In this document: one piece after another, positions 16,824 to 24,607 of the stretch | How the letters are laid out: each line of letters begins with the position of its first letter | Numbering within the stretch: position 1 is the first letter of the stretch | From: Streptomyces inusitatus | GTDB taxonomy: Bacteria > Actinomycetota > Actinomycetes > Streptomycetales > Streptomycetaceae | DNA: 64,000 nucleotides | Reading direction: 5' to 3' | Assembly: GCF_014651115.1 (NCBI RefSeq) | Contig: NZ_BMWG01000002.1 | Location: 62,001 to 126,000 of the forward strand | Notes under the pieces: model-generated | The model's input: the letters and a program-made list of their open reading frames with translations, nothing else | Databases searched by the model: none | Told to the model about the DNA's origin: nothing | Program-made: the position numbers and the translations under genes

Positions 16824-17753
16824 TTAGGGGTGCTCGGCGGCCTCCCGCGTCTCAGCCTTGCGCACGGCCGCCAGAGAACGGCCTCCTTCATCCTTCCATC
16901 TGTCCACCCCGTTAACGCTGTATCCCAGCATCACGCTGGCAGCAGGGGAAGGGTGGGTGAAGGTGTACGCCTGTGTCAGCCGTAGGCGCTCATCGTCCTC
17001 GATGACCAGGACCTTCTCTTCCAGAAGCTGCTCACGCAGCCTGCGAGAAGCCTTGGGCATGGAGTCAGCGACCTTTCTACGCGCCAAGGAGCCCTCAAGG
17101 ACGGTGAAGCCGTGCGGGCTCTCGTGGCCACTCGCGATTGTCAGCTTGGCCTTCGCGCTCAGGTGGTACACGCGCCGTGGGCAAGCCGAGCCGGACTGAG
17201 AGGGAGACGTAGGGTGCACACCCAGTTGCTCGTCGAAGTAGGGCGCTCCCTGCAGTAGCAGGATCGCAAGAGCGTGCTTGAGGTACTCCCTCAGAAAACG
17301 AGTGTCCGGCCCTTCAAGCGCGAGCGGACGCGGCTGGTTGACGTTGATGACGGCCCGCCCGAAGTCGAGCGCCAACTTGATCAGATCTGCTTCGAGGCAG
17401 GAGGTGATCGCGGTGCTCAGAGGCTGGTCGCGTGTGCTTGTCAGAACGAAGGTGTAGTTCCAGAAATCCTTCGCCTTGGCCGTCTGGTAGGTGTCCATAC
17501 GGGTTCGCAAGGCATCGCTTCGGCCGATGTACAACTGGTACGGCTTGGAGAGGCTGCCATCGTTGGGACCGACCAGGACATAGACACCAGGGCGTGCCAG
17601 CTCGCCACGCCCGCGTACATCCCGGTAGGCCAGCCGCGGGAAAGCCAGGACCTCTCCGGTCCAGCCCTTGCGCGTGACGCGGCGCAGCCCGTCAGCCACA
17701 CCATCGACCAGCTCAATGGTGTAGAACTCGCTGGCGTCATCCGTCCTCGACAT
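16824..17753 (-). CDS. GIY-YIG nuclease family protein with C-terminal DUF4357
   Basis: 309 residues from ATG 17753; a longer in-frame start at 17822 would add 23 residues. Near residue 55 is GVYVLVGP and near residue 72 LYIGRSDALRTRM, the two strands and the arginine of the GIY-YIG nuclease fold, with a later glutamate in SCLEADLIKLA. The C-terminal part (FTVLEGSLARRKVADSM, then RLTQAYTFTHPSPAASVMLG and NGVDRWKDEGG) is the DUF4357 domain often found beside such nucleases in restriction and defence contexts. It should bind or nick DNA; the substrate is unknown. It is divergent from vapB1 across a 130-bp gap. Confidence 0.78.
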   Translation of the reverse strand: MSRTDDASEFYTIELVDGVADGLRRVTRKGWTGEVLAFPRLAYRDVRGRGELARPGVYVLVGPNDGSLSKPYQLYIGRSDALRTRMDTYQTAKAKDFWNYTFVLTSTRDQPLSTAITSCLEADLIKLALDFGRAVINVNQPRPLALEGPDTRFLREYLKHALAILLLQGAPYFDEQLGVHPTSPSQSGSACPRRVYHLSAKAKLTIASGHESPHGFTVLEGSLARRKVADSMPKASRRLREQLLEEKVLVIEDDERLRLTQAYTFTHPSPAASVMLGYSVNGVDRWKDEGGRSLAAVRKAETREAAEHP

Positions 17754-17822
17754 GTCGACAAGGTTCACATACCGCTCCGAAGACCTGCGCGCACCCCCCG
17801 ATCTGCACGTGATCACGCTCAT

Positions 17823-17882
17823 CGAAGCCCGTGAGCGTGCATGACCCTCGCGGTGTAATAGACCTTGTCCTACACTTCGTAC
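17823..17882 (+). promoter_or_regulatory. vapBC1 promoter region
   Basis: GTGTAATAGACC and GTCCTACAC (about 17853-17875) form an imperfect dyad directly before the antitoxin ATG, and TACACT resembles a -10 box for a nearly leaderless transcript. RHH antitoxins usually repress their own operon at such dyads; the site itself is only inferred. Confidence 0.35.
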
Positions 17883-18155
17883 ATGAAGCCGACCCGCGCC
17901 GGAACCACTGAGAACATCTCCGTGTCCATGCCCGCCGAGCTGGTCAGCGAGCTCCGATCCCGGACCGGACGTCGTGGCCTGTCCAGCTACATCACCGAGG
18001 CTGTCAGGCATCAGCTCGCCATGGACGGGCTCGCCGAGATCGTGGCGTCCCACGAGGAGGAGCACGGCGCGCTCACGGAGCAGGAGATCGAAGGCGCTCG
18101 TCGCGAGCTGTTCGGAGACGTGAACGCCGAGGATGCGGAGCGGGGCGCCGCGTGA
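17883..18155 (+). CDS. VapB-type antitoxin, ribbon-helix-helix
   Basis: A 90-residue antitoxin. Residues 12-50 carry the ribbon-helix-helix DNA-binding fold: NISVSMPAELVSELRSRTG followed by GLSSYITEAVRHQLAMDGL. The acidic C-terminus (EEEHGALTEQEIEGARREL) is the usual toxin-wrapping segment. It should neutralise the PIN toxin encoded next and repress the shared promoter. The toxin start overlaps the antitoxin stop by 4 nt, typical of VapBC operons. ATG 17883 lies very close to a TACACT box. Confidence 0.85.
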   Translation: MKPTRAGTTENISVSMPAELVSELRSRTGRRGLSSYITEAVRHQLAMDGLAEIVASHEEEHGALTEQEIEGARRELFGDVNAEDAERGAA

Positions 18156-18559
18156 AGGAGCTGCCGGCCCGCTCGCTGGTGCTCGACTCCGAAGCTCTGT
18201 CACTGCTCCTGCGCAACGACCGCACGATGGCGGCTCGCATCGAGGCAGCCCGGCAAGTCGGGGTCCCCATCCTCGTGTCTGCGCTGACCATCGTCGAAGC
18301 CGTGCACGGGAAGACCGATCTGGCGCGCTTGAAGTGGGTCCTCTCCCGGCTGCTGGTGGAACCAGTCAGCCGGGAGGACTCCCTGACTGCAGTGAAACTA
18401 CTTCAAGACGCAGGCGGACTACATGGGCACAAGTACGCGATCGATGCCCTCGTTGCCGCGCTCGCGCTCCGCGTCCCAGCTCCCGTCATCGTTCTGACCT
18501 CAGATCGAGACGACTGGTCGAAGCTCTGCGGGAACCGCGTGATCATCAGAGAGGTGTGA
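18152..18559 (+). CDS. VapC-type PIN-domain toxin
   Basis: A 135-residue PIN-domain ribonuclease starting at GTG 18152 inside the antitoxin's last codons. The four acidic active-site positions are present: Asp12 in LVLDSEAL, Glu in TIVEAVHG, Asp in YAIDALVAALA, and Asp in LTSDRDDW. PIN toxins cut tRNA or rRNA in a Mg-dependent way when freed from antitoxin. Nothing appears truncated, so the toxin is likely active. It forms an operon with the RHH antitoxin and sits in the defence island. Confidence 0.87.
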   Translation: MKELPARSLVLDSEALSLLLRNDRTMAARIEAARQVGVPILVSALTIVEAVHGKTDLARLKWVLSRLLVEPVSREDSLTAVKLLQDAGGLHGHKYAIDALVAALALRVPAPVIVLTSDRDDWSKLCGNRVIIREV

Positions 18560-18804
18560 GCACCGCCCACTACTGGGCTCGTGAGTCCGCTGTCACCAGT
18601 GACAACTGGAGTAGCCGACACTCAGCAGCACGGGGGCGAGGGGACGCTCCTGCGGCACGGCATGGCCGTGCCTGGTCGAACGCGGGCGATACCGGTTATC
18701 TCCTGGCGTTCTCCCGATTCGGGCACCACCGAGTCGCAGAACAGTAGGCTGAGCCCAGCAGCGCTGGAACTGTTGAGGTTGAGGTTCCTCGAAGGAGGCA
18801 CACC
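18560..18804. other. Gap between vapC1 and the Uma2 remnant
   Basis: No gene supported. TGTCACCAGTGACA (18591-18604) is a short perfect palindrome that may be a hairpin or operator. The right end holds a GAAGGAGG Shine-Dalgarno sequence belonging to the broken Uma2 gene. Confidence 0.4.
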
Positions 18805-19050
18805 ATAACCCCCGAGATGGTGACGCCCGCGTGGATGCACACCCAGATCAGCGCGGAGCAGTACGACTCCTGGTCCGAGGAGCAGTGCGCCGACATTGAG
18901 ATCGTGGACGGGATGACCGCCGGGAGCCTGAGCGCCTCCAAGCGGCACAACCGGCCGGCTCGGATCCGGGCCAATGCCCTGGGGACCGCCGCAGGCCCGG
19001 ACTGGAACGCCGACACGGACTTCGACGTCCGCCTGGTCATTTCTTCATGA
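18805..19050 (+). pseudogene. Truncated Uma2-family nuclease
   Basis: The translated fragment TPAWMHTQISAEQYDSWSEE, EIVDGM, SASKRHNRPARIRANAL and GPDWNADTDFDVRL matches the N-terminal third of Streptomyces Uma2 (DUF820) PD-(D/E)xK-like proteins, which normally run about 190 residues. It stops after VISS where the next gene begins. A strong GAAGGAGG precedes ATA at 18805-18807, where an ATG would be expected 8 nt downstream, so the start codon also looks mutated; ATG 18817 remains. The catalytic PDVVV segment is missing. I call it a decayed remnant cut by the event that brought in the HTH-NTPase gene. Confidence 0.65.
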
Positions 19051-21512
19051 CTGGACACAAGGGAAAGCAGAAATTCCGGGAACACCTGGAGGCTCTTCTC
19101 GCTGTGGCCGGCTCCCCCAAGCCAGCAGCCATCTGTTCCGCGAGCAGGGATCGACTTGGGCGAACTTCCCTGTCCGTGCAGCGCATCAGCGATTGGCGAA
19201 GCGGGAAGCACATACCGACAAATAAGCTCTTCCGAGAGTTTCTCCGTGCAGTCGAAACCTTGGCTCGGCAGCGAAACATCATCTTCCCTGCCGCACTCGC
19301 CGACCGGGCAGTCTGGGATCGTCTACTGCGCGCGGCGCGGTCCAAGACTCCCACTCCGGCACAGGCAGAATCGCGTCACATCGCGGTAGGCACAGTCCGG
19401 ATCCCGATCCGCCCGGTGGCTGACGCCAAGCCCTTGGAGCTGGGAGTACACCGGACGAGTCGTATCGAGGGCTCTCCTCCGCTACCGGCCTATGTGCCAC
19501 GGGACGCGGACAGCGCGGTCTCGGCTCAGCTGCTTGAAGCCAGAGAGAACGGCGGCCTCGTCCTCTTGGTCGGCGAGTCCACGGCCGGAAAATCACGGTG
19601 CGCCTTCGAGGCTGTACGACGCGAACTGCCCGATCATTGGATCATTGCACCGCCTGCGGCAAGCGAGCTGAGCCCCGTGCTGTCGCATATATCCCTACCC
19701 AGGTCCGGTCGTCGGAAGTGGGTTCTCTGGCTGGATGATCTCGACCGCTTCCTCCTCCCCGGCGGCCTTGACCAAGGCATGCTGTCCGTGCTCCTGGAGC
19801 AACGAGTTGTGGTCATGGCCACCATGCGTTCTGAGGTGTACGGCAATTACAGTGAGCGCGCACTGAGAGGCACGGGAGCCGCCTTGGCTTCTGTGCGCCG
19901 CCCAGGCTCTCGGGTGCTGAATCTCATCGAGCCCCTCGTGCTGGAAAGACAGTGGTCCGAGGAGGAGATGAGTCGGCTCCGCGCACAGTTGGCAAACCCG
20001 GACCCCGATATGCGTCTCGCTGACGCAGCCCGCCACCACGGCGTTCACGGCATCGCGGAATACCTCGCAGCCGGACCGAAGCTGCTTGAAGAGTTCCTGA
20101 CGACCAGACGTCAGCCGAAAGGCCATCCCCGGGGCGCGGCCTTGGTCCAGGCGGCCATCGACCTCTCGCGAGCAGGTATCTCCACCCCTCTGGCCACTGA
20201 GACCCTGCTGACATTGTCCACGTGTTATCTCTCTGCCGGGGACGCCTCCCGCCTCCAAGCCGAGAGCCCCGAGCAGGCTCTGGCCTGGGCAACCGAGATC
20301 CAGTTCGGTGTAGCAGGAATGCTGATTGCCACGGATACCGCCGAAGCCTGGCGGCCATTCGACTACCTCGTGGACGCCATTGCCAGTACCGCCGAAGCGT
20401 CGGCCATTCCTGACGAGGTCTGGGAGGCGGCGGTCACGCACGCGAATGGCGGCAACGAGCTACTACCTGTCGGACGATCTGCCTTCCGTTTCGGTCGCCT
20501 GGTGCTCGCCGAGCGCTGCTTCTCTCCACTGGCAGCCAGAGGTGACCACACCGCCATGCACGACCTTGGGTTCGTACAGCGCGAAAGACGGCCAGAACAC
20601 ACCTGGCCCTCGTGGTACCGGACGGTATCTGAAACAGGAACTGCACTGCAGGCCCGAGCCCTTGGCGCCCTGCACGAAATTGAAGGCCGACGGGACGAAG
20701 CGTCGGCATGCTACGAGAGGGCCGCAGCTCAGGGAGATGCTCTTGCCATGCGGCTCCGGGGTGTGATCGCCCAGCGGTGCAGGCAGAACGACGAAGCCCA
20801 TGAGTGGTACGTCCGCGCCGCCGAGGGCGGAGACGCGGTAGCGATCTCATCCTTCAATGAACCGGGAATCCACCGGCCAGAAATGGGCCACGCGCTAGGT
20901 TCGGAAACCTGGGATCCGAATGTCGAATGGGATGAGGATGACGAAGAGCCGTGGCGGATGACGGCCCGCACATCACGCATCCTCAGCTGCAACCTGGAGA
21001 TCCTCGCCGATACGGCTCACGACGAGTTGGATGAACTGGGTGACCAGCCAATCTCCCCGAACAGTATTGGGAGATTCTTCGCACGCTTGCCGGCCTCCAC
21101 ATGGAGCCAGCCACGGCATTGGCGGCGCAGGGTGCTAAGAGCCCTGGATGATCTCAACGAGGACATCGCTCTCGGCCACTCTCCGGAACCACGCTGCGCG
21201 GCGGAGGAACTGGCGCTCCACTTTGCCCTGGAGAGCGCTTCGGCAATGACATGTGATGAACCGGATCTGGTGGCCGAGCTCACCCAAGGCCTCCCCGAGC
21301 AGCAGGGCGACTACGACTGGCTCACTTGTTCAGATTTGCTCTTCCAGGACCACGATGTGCTCTTTCTCTACGACCCGATGATGCAAGGCTTGGAGCATCC
21401 CGACGACCCGCTCAACCAACGCATGGGCATTGGAGACCTGCGACCCGAAAGGTGGTTCGAGGAGTTCGGGAACGCGCCGCCTCGCGATCCATCCCGAGGA
21501 TTCGCACATTGA
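19047..21512 (+). CDS. HTH / P-loop NTPase / Sel1-TPR protein, candidate defence gene
   Basis: An 821-residue multidomain protein. Residues 1-80 resemble a helix-turn-helix region (TSLSVQRISDWRSGKHIP). At about 175-184 is the Walker A motif VGESTAGKSR and at about 225-236 a Walker B region, WVLWLDDLDRF, followed by a sensor-like VMATMRSEVYGNY. The middle is helical; residues about 535-600 carry Sel1/TPR-type repeats (EIEGRRDEASACYERAAAQG, then NDEAHEWYVRAAEGG). The C-terminal 220 residues are acidic and unrecognised. This regulator-NTPase-repeat layout is STAND-like, although I cannot show a full STAND core. Its ATG overlaps the stop of the Uma2 remnant. The function is unknown; island context suggests a sensing or defence role. 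Confidence 0.7.
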   Translation: MTGHKGKQKFREHLEALLAVAGSPKPAAICSASRDRLGRTSLSVQRISDWRSGKHIPTNKLFREFLRAVETLARQRNIIFPAALADRAVWDRLLRAARSKTPTPAQAESRHIAVGTVRIPIRPVADAKPLELGVHRTSRIEGSPPLPAYVPRDADSAVSAQLLEARENGGLVLLVGESTAGKSRCAFEAVRRELPDHWIIAPPAASELSPVLSHISLPRSGRRKWVLWLDDLDRFLLPGGLDQGMLSVLLEQRVVVMATMRSEVYGNYSERALRGTGAALASVRRPGSRVLNLIEPLVLERQWSEEEMSRLRAQLANPDPDMRLADAARHHGVHGIAEYLAAGPKLLEEFLTTRRQPKGHPRGAALVQAAIDLSRAGISTPLATETLLTLSTCYLSAGDASRLQAESPEQALAWATEIQFGVAGMLIATDTAEAWRPFDYLVDAIASTAEASAIPDEVWEAAVTHANGGNELLPVGRSAFRFGRLVLAERCFSPLAARGDHTAMHDLGFVQRERRPEHTWPSWYRTVSETGTALQARALGALHEIEGRRDEASACYERAAAQGDALAMRLRGVIAQRCRQNDEAHEWYVRAAEGGDAVAISSFNEPGIHRPEMGHALGSETWDPNVEWDEDDEEPWRMTARTSRILSCNLEILADTAHDELDELGDQPISPNSIGRFFARLPASTWSQPRHWRRRVLRALDDLNEDIALGHSPEPRCAAEELALHFALESASAMTCDEPDLVAELTQGLPEQQGDYDWLTCSDLLFQDHDVLFLYDPMMQGLEHPDDPLNQRMGIGDLRPERWFEEFGNAPPRDPSRGFAH

Positions 21513-21865
21513 CGTGACCCCGCTGAATAGCGCTGCCGCATGCTGATCTTGATTGGTGGATCATGATCGGGTGTTACATCGCCATGGACTGCATGAACTG
21601 TCCGATGAGGCCGGGAGCACCAAGGGCTCACCTCGGAGCCACCCGGACCTGGCTGCGACGCCGAGGCATCCCGCACACCATTCCCGAGCGAGCTGCCCAG
21701 TCCGCAATCGGCTCCGGCGCGGTGGCAAGGGCGGCCGTCCGCCCCGCTTCGACAAGGGAGTCGAGTCCTTCCGGACCGGAAGTCCGGACATTATCGGCCC
21801 GACCAGGAACTTCAAGCACCCTGGCGCACAAGGCACCTCGGAGTTCAGGTACCGCGCAGCCTTGT
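21513..21865 (+). mobile_element. IS5-like transposase scar
   Basis: About 21630-21765 encodes WLRRRGIPHTIPERA in one frame and, after a frameshift, RNRLRRGGKGGRPPRFDK in another. Together these match the conserved C-terminal block of IS5-group DDE transposases. No complete transposase, inverted ends or target duplication could be found, so this is a decayed insertion sequence. Confidence 0.55.
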
Positions 21866-22114
21866 ATGAGCGTCAGCGCACCGGGCGGTGCGCCGTCGCG
21901 CCGAAAGGACCTCATCGTGACCGTGGCACTGCTGTCCACCATGATCTGTGCTGGTGCACTCACCCTCCAGCGCGCCATCTACCCGCTGACCCTTCTGGTC
22001 GGCTTCTTGTCCGCGCTGCGCGGCCTTGGTGCCCCCGAGCGGGTCTTGGCCTTCCGTGCCTTTGCCCGAGCAGTCGCGGACGTGAGCAACCGCCCCACGA
22101 GCAGTTCCCTCTGA
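21866..22114 (+). CDS. Possible small membrane protein
   Basis: An 82-codon frame from ATG 21866 with two hydrophobic stretches (LIVTVALLSTMICAGAL and IYPLTLLVGFLSALRG) and a basic helical end. It lies between the transposase scar and the vapBC2 operator, without a clear RBS. It could be a short membrane protein of a mobile element or a fragment. I do not recognise it. Confidence 0.25.
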   Translation: MSVSAPGGAPSRRKDLIVTVALLSTMICAGALTLQRAIYPLTLLVGFLSALRGLGAPERVLAFRAFARAVADVSNRPTSSSL

Positions 22115-22243
22115 ACCCGCACGGGCTGCCCGCCCGGCCCTTGGCGCTCGGCCGGGTTCGCGAGTCCTGTCGGCCGTCGGCGCGGCACCCTGGACTCCAG
22201 CCGACCGCGCTCCGCGGCGCTCTGGTGAAGCCGCAGAAGAACA

Positions 22244-22284
22244 GCAAACGATATCAAAACTCAAGGGAGAATGATATCGTTTGC
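22244..22284. promoter_or_regulatory. Perfect 12-bp inverted-repeat operator of vapBC2
   Basis: GCAAACGATATC (22244-22255) and GATATCGTTTGC (22273-22284) are exact reverse complements separated by 17 nt, 29 bp upstream of the antitoxin start and strikingly AT-rich. Each half contains the inner palindrome GATATC. This is the classic form of a toxin-antitoxin autoregulatory operator. Confidence 0.75.
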
Positions 22285-22313
22285 CGTATCTGATCACCCG
22301 AGGAGGGGCTGGC

Positions 22314-22556
22314 ATGGCAAGGACAGTGATCGACCTCGACGAGACCATGGTCGCCGAGGCCATGCGGATCTTCGGGACCAAGACCAAAGCCCAGGCCGTA
22401 CGGCTCGCCATGGAAGACGCCGTCAAACGGCACCTGCGGCAGGAGGGCTTCGACGCCATGGACGCCGGCGACTTCGACTTCAGCGAGATCATCGAGAGCA
22501 CCGGCCCTCGCGACGCCAACGGGACCCTGAAGCGCGACGGCGGCCGGGCCACCTGA
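22314..22556 (+). CDS. VapB-family antitoxin
   Basis: An 80-residue antitoxin starting at ATG 22314 with AGGAGG 7 nt upstream. The N-terminus MARTVIDLDETMVAEAMRIF followed by GTKTKAQAVRLAMEDAVKR is the typical short RHH form of VapB antitoxins with the strand IDLD. The acidic middle (DAGDFDFSEI) should contact the toxin. Its stop overlaps the toxin ATG by one base. A perfect inverted repeat upstream is the probable autoregulatory site, bound by the VapBC complex. Confidence 0.88.
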   Translation: MARTVIDLDETMVAEAMRIFGTKTKAQAVRLAMEDAVKRHLRQEGFDAMDAGDFDFSEIIESTGPRDANGTLKRDGGRAT

Positions 22557-22975
22557 TGCAGGACCGCTTCCTGATCGACAAATCAGCGCTGGCGCGCTGG
22601 ACGAAGCCGGGCGTAAGAGAGGTGCTGAAGCCTCTCCACGAGCGCTACCTGCTCGCAGTCTGCCAACCCACTGAGTACGAGATGATCCACTCGGCCCGGG
22701 ACACCGCCGAGGCAACGCGAATCAGCACCTGGCTCCATGCCTTCGACTACCTGCCCAGTGACGACAACGCCTTCACCCGCGCACTGGAGGTGCAGCGCCA
22801 CGCTCTCAACGCGGGGTTCCACCGGGCACTGTCACTCCCCGACCTGCTCATCGCCGCCACAGCGGAACTGAACCGGCTGACCGTCCTCCACTACGACGGC
22901 GACTTCGACATGATCGCCTCTCTCACGGGCCAACCCGCCGAGTGGGTCGTGCCACCAGGCAGCGCCGACCGCTGA
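22556..22975 (+). CDS. VapC-type PIN-domain toxin
   Basis: A 139-residue PIN ribonuclease. The catalytic acids are visible: Asp8 in RFLIDKSALARW, Glu in PTEYEMIHSARD, Asp in SLPDLLIAATAEL, and Asp in HYDGDFDMIA. The sequence RYLLAVCQP and the later VLHYDGDFD are typical of actinobacterial VapC proteins thought to cut tRNA. The ATG overlaps the antitoxin stop (TGATG), giving translational coupling. Full length and intact motifs suggest a working toxin. It differs clearly from the other VapC 4 kb upstream, so the two pairs are unlikely to be a recent duplication. Confidence 0.9.
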   Translation: MQDRFLIDKSALARWTKPGVREVLKPLHERYLLAVCQPTEYEMIHSARDTAEATRISTWLHAFDYLPSDDNAFTRALEVQRHALNAGFHRALSLPDLLIAATAELNRLTVLHYDGDFDMIASLTGQPAEWVVPPGSADR

Positions 22976-23060
22976 ACAGTGCTGAGAGCGCTATGGAGAT
23001 CACCGACTCCTGTGGGGAGTCCACGGGCCCCGACATCGGCGATCGTGCCGCCCGCGCGGG

Positions 23061-23273
23061 TCAGTTCGCGCGGTCCTCCGCCAGGGTGTGGGCGACGAGG
23101 GCGTTGGCGTGGCCGTGGCCGAGGGAGTGCTCCGACTTGAGCCAGGCGACGAGTTCCATGTGCTTGGTCAGGGGGGAGGCGCGGATGAGGTCTTTCCACT
23201 CGGTGATGGGGCGGCCGTACTTCTTCTCGATGGAGGGGAAGTAGGCGGCGGGGCCCTGTGCGCTGGCGGTCAT
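23061..23273 (-). CDS. DUF4287 domain protein
   Basis: A 70-residue cytoplasmic protein containing AAYFPSIEKKYGRPITEWKD and HMELVAWLKSEHSLGHGHAN, the full DUF4287 domain common in actinobacteria. The function is unknown; related domains are associated with small DNA-binding or DUF5655-like proteins. It is read leftward toward vapC2 and probably marks the right flank of the island, where core-like codon use resumes. Confidence 0.8.
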   Translation of the reverse strand: MTASAQGPAAYFPSIEKKYGRPITEWKDLIRASPLTKHMELVAWLKSEHSLGHGHANALVAHTLAEDRAN

Positions 23274-23437
23274 GTCGGTGAGTGTGCCATCTGGAGAGGG
23301 GGAGCGGGCTACACCGTCGGCGGCGGGGCCGGCTCCCGTGGGGGGTGTAGTCGGTGCCGTGGTGGGGGCGGGGCTTGGATTCCTAGGGTCGAGAGGTGCC
23401 GGGCGGGGGTTCCGCCGGGGCTCGACGGAGGGAAGTC

Positions 23438-24607
23438 ATGAGGAACGGCAGCGTGTGGAACGCGAGGTCCCGCAGGGTGGCGACGAAGGCCGGTGGGGTG
23501 GCGCTGGCGGCCGCCGCGCTGGTGGGGACGGTGGGGTCGCCGGCTTCGGCGGCGCGGGAGGGGATTGACCCGGCCGAGCGGGGGGCCGGGCTGCGGGCGG
23601 TGGTGGAGGGTGGGGAGGCGAGCTGGAGTCTGGGGCGGATCGTCGAGGACGGGCGTACGTCGTGGAAGGGCGCGGCGGGGGTGGCGGATCGGCGCGGTGG
23701 GGCTCCGGCGGACCCCGGTGGGCGGTTCCGGATCGGGAGCATCACCAAGACGTTCACCGCCACGGTGGTGCTCCAGCTCGTCGGCGAGGGCCGGATCGGG
23801 CTGGAGGACCCGGTGGAGAAGTACCTGCCGGGTGTGGTCCCGGACGGTGAGCGCATCACCGTACGCCAGCTGCTGAACCACACCAGCGGCCTGTTCAACT
23901 ACACCGAGGCCCCGGAGCACAACATGCCGACGGAGGAGTGGGTGCGGGCCGGCCGCTGGCAGTCGTACTCCGCCGCCGGCATCGTGGCGAACGCGGTCGG
24001 GCGCGCTCCCTACTTCCCGCCGGGGAAGGGGTGGAGGTACTCCAACACCAACTATCTGCTGGCCGGGATGCTGATCGAGCGGGTGACCGGCCGGAGCTGG
24101 AACAAGGAGGTCGAGCGGCGTATCGCCCGCCCCCTGAAGCTGCGCGACACCTCCATGCCCGGCACCTCCGTACGCATCGGGGGCACGCACGCCCGCAACT
24201 ACACGAAGCTCCCGTCCGGTCCGGTGGACACCACCCTCCTCAATCCGTCCGAGGCGGGTGCGGGCGGGGCCGGGGTCTCCACCACCGCCGACCTCGCCCG
24301 CTTCCACTCCGCGCTGTTCAAGGGGGAGTTGCTTCGCCCGGCCGAGCTGAGGGAGATGAAGCGGACGGTCAAGACGGACCAGGGCGTCGGCTACGGCCTG
24401 GGCGTTCAGCGCCTCGACAATCTGAACGGCCTCGGCTGCGGTGAGGTCTGGGGCCATGCCGGCGGCATCCACGGCAGCGTCTCCTTCTTCTTCGGCGACG
24501 CGCGCGGCGAGCGGCAGGCCGTCACCTCCGCGAGCCTCTACGGCAAGCCCGACCTCGTGGCGGTGGTCGGCCGGATGAACAAGGCGGTCGCCTGCTCCGC
24601 TTCCTAG
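23438..24607 (+). CDS. Secreted serine hydrolase (class C beta-lactamase / D,D-peptidase fold)
   Basis: A 389-residue exported enzyme. ATG 23438 follows GGAGGGAAG. The N-terminus RSRRVATKAGGVALAAAALV ending SPASAA is a signal peptide with twin arginines, possibly Tat-type. Catalytic motifs of the serine beta-lactamase superfamily are present: SxxK in GSITKTFTA, YxN in YSNTNYLLAG, and HxG in WGHAGGIHG. The sequence VRQLLNHTSGL is typical of D-alanyl-D-alanine carboxypeptidases and esterases of this group. It acts outside the membrane, perhaps on peptidoglycan stems; the true substrate is unknown. The stop overlaps that of the convergent phosphatase by a few bases. Confidence 0.9.
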   Translation: MRNGSVWNARSRRVATKAGGVALAAAALVGTVGSPASAAREGIDPAERGAGLRAVVEGGEASWSLGRIVEDGRTSWKGAAGVADRRGGAPADPGGRFRIGSITKTFTATVVLQLVGEGRIGLEDPVEKYLPGVVPDGERITVRQLLNHTSGLFNYTEAPEHNMPTEEWVRAGRWQSYSAAGIVANAVGRAPYFPPGKGWRYSNTNYLLAGMLIERVTGRSWNKEVERRIARPLKLRDTSMPGTSVRIGGTHARNYTKLPSGPVDTTLLNPSEAGAGGAGVSTTADLARFHSALFKGELLRPAELREMKRTVKTDQGVGYGLGVQRLDNLNGLGCGEVWGHAGGIHGSVSFFFGDARGERQAVTSASLYGKPDLVAVVGRMNKAVACSAS

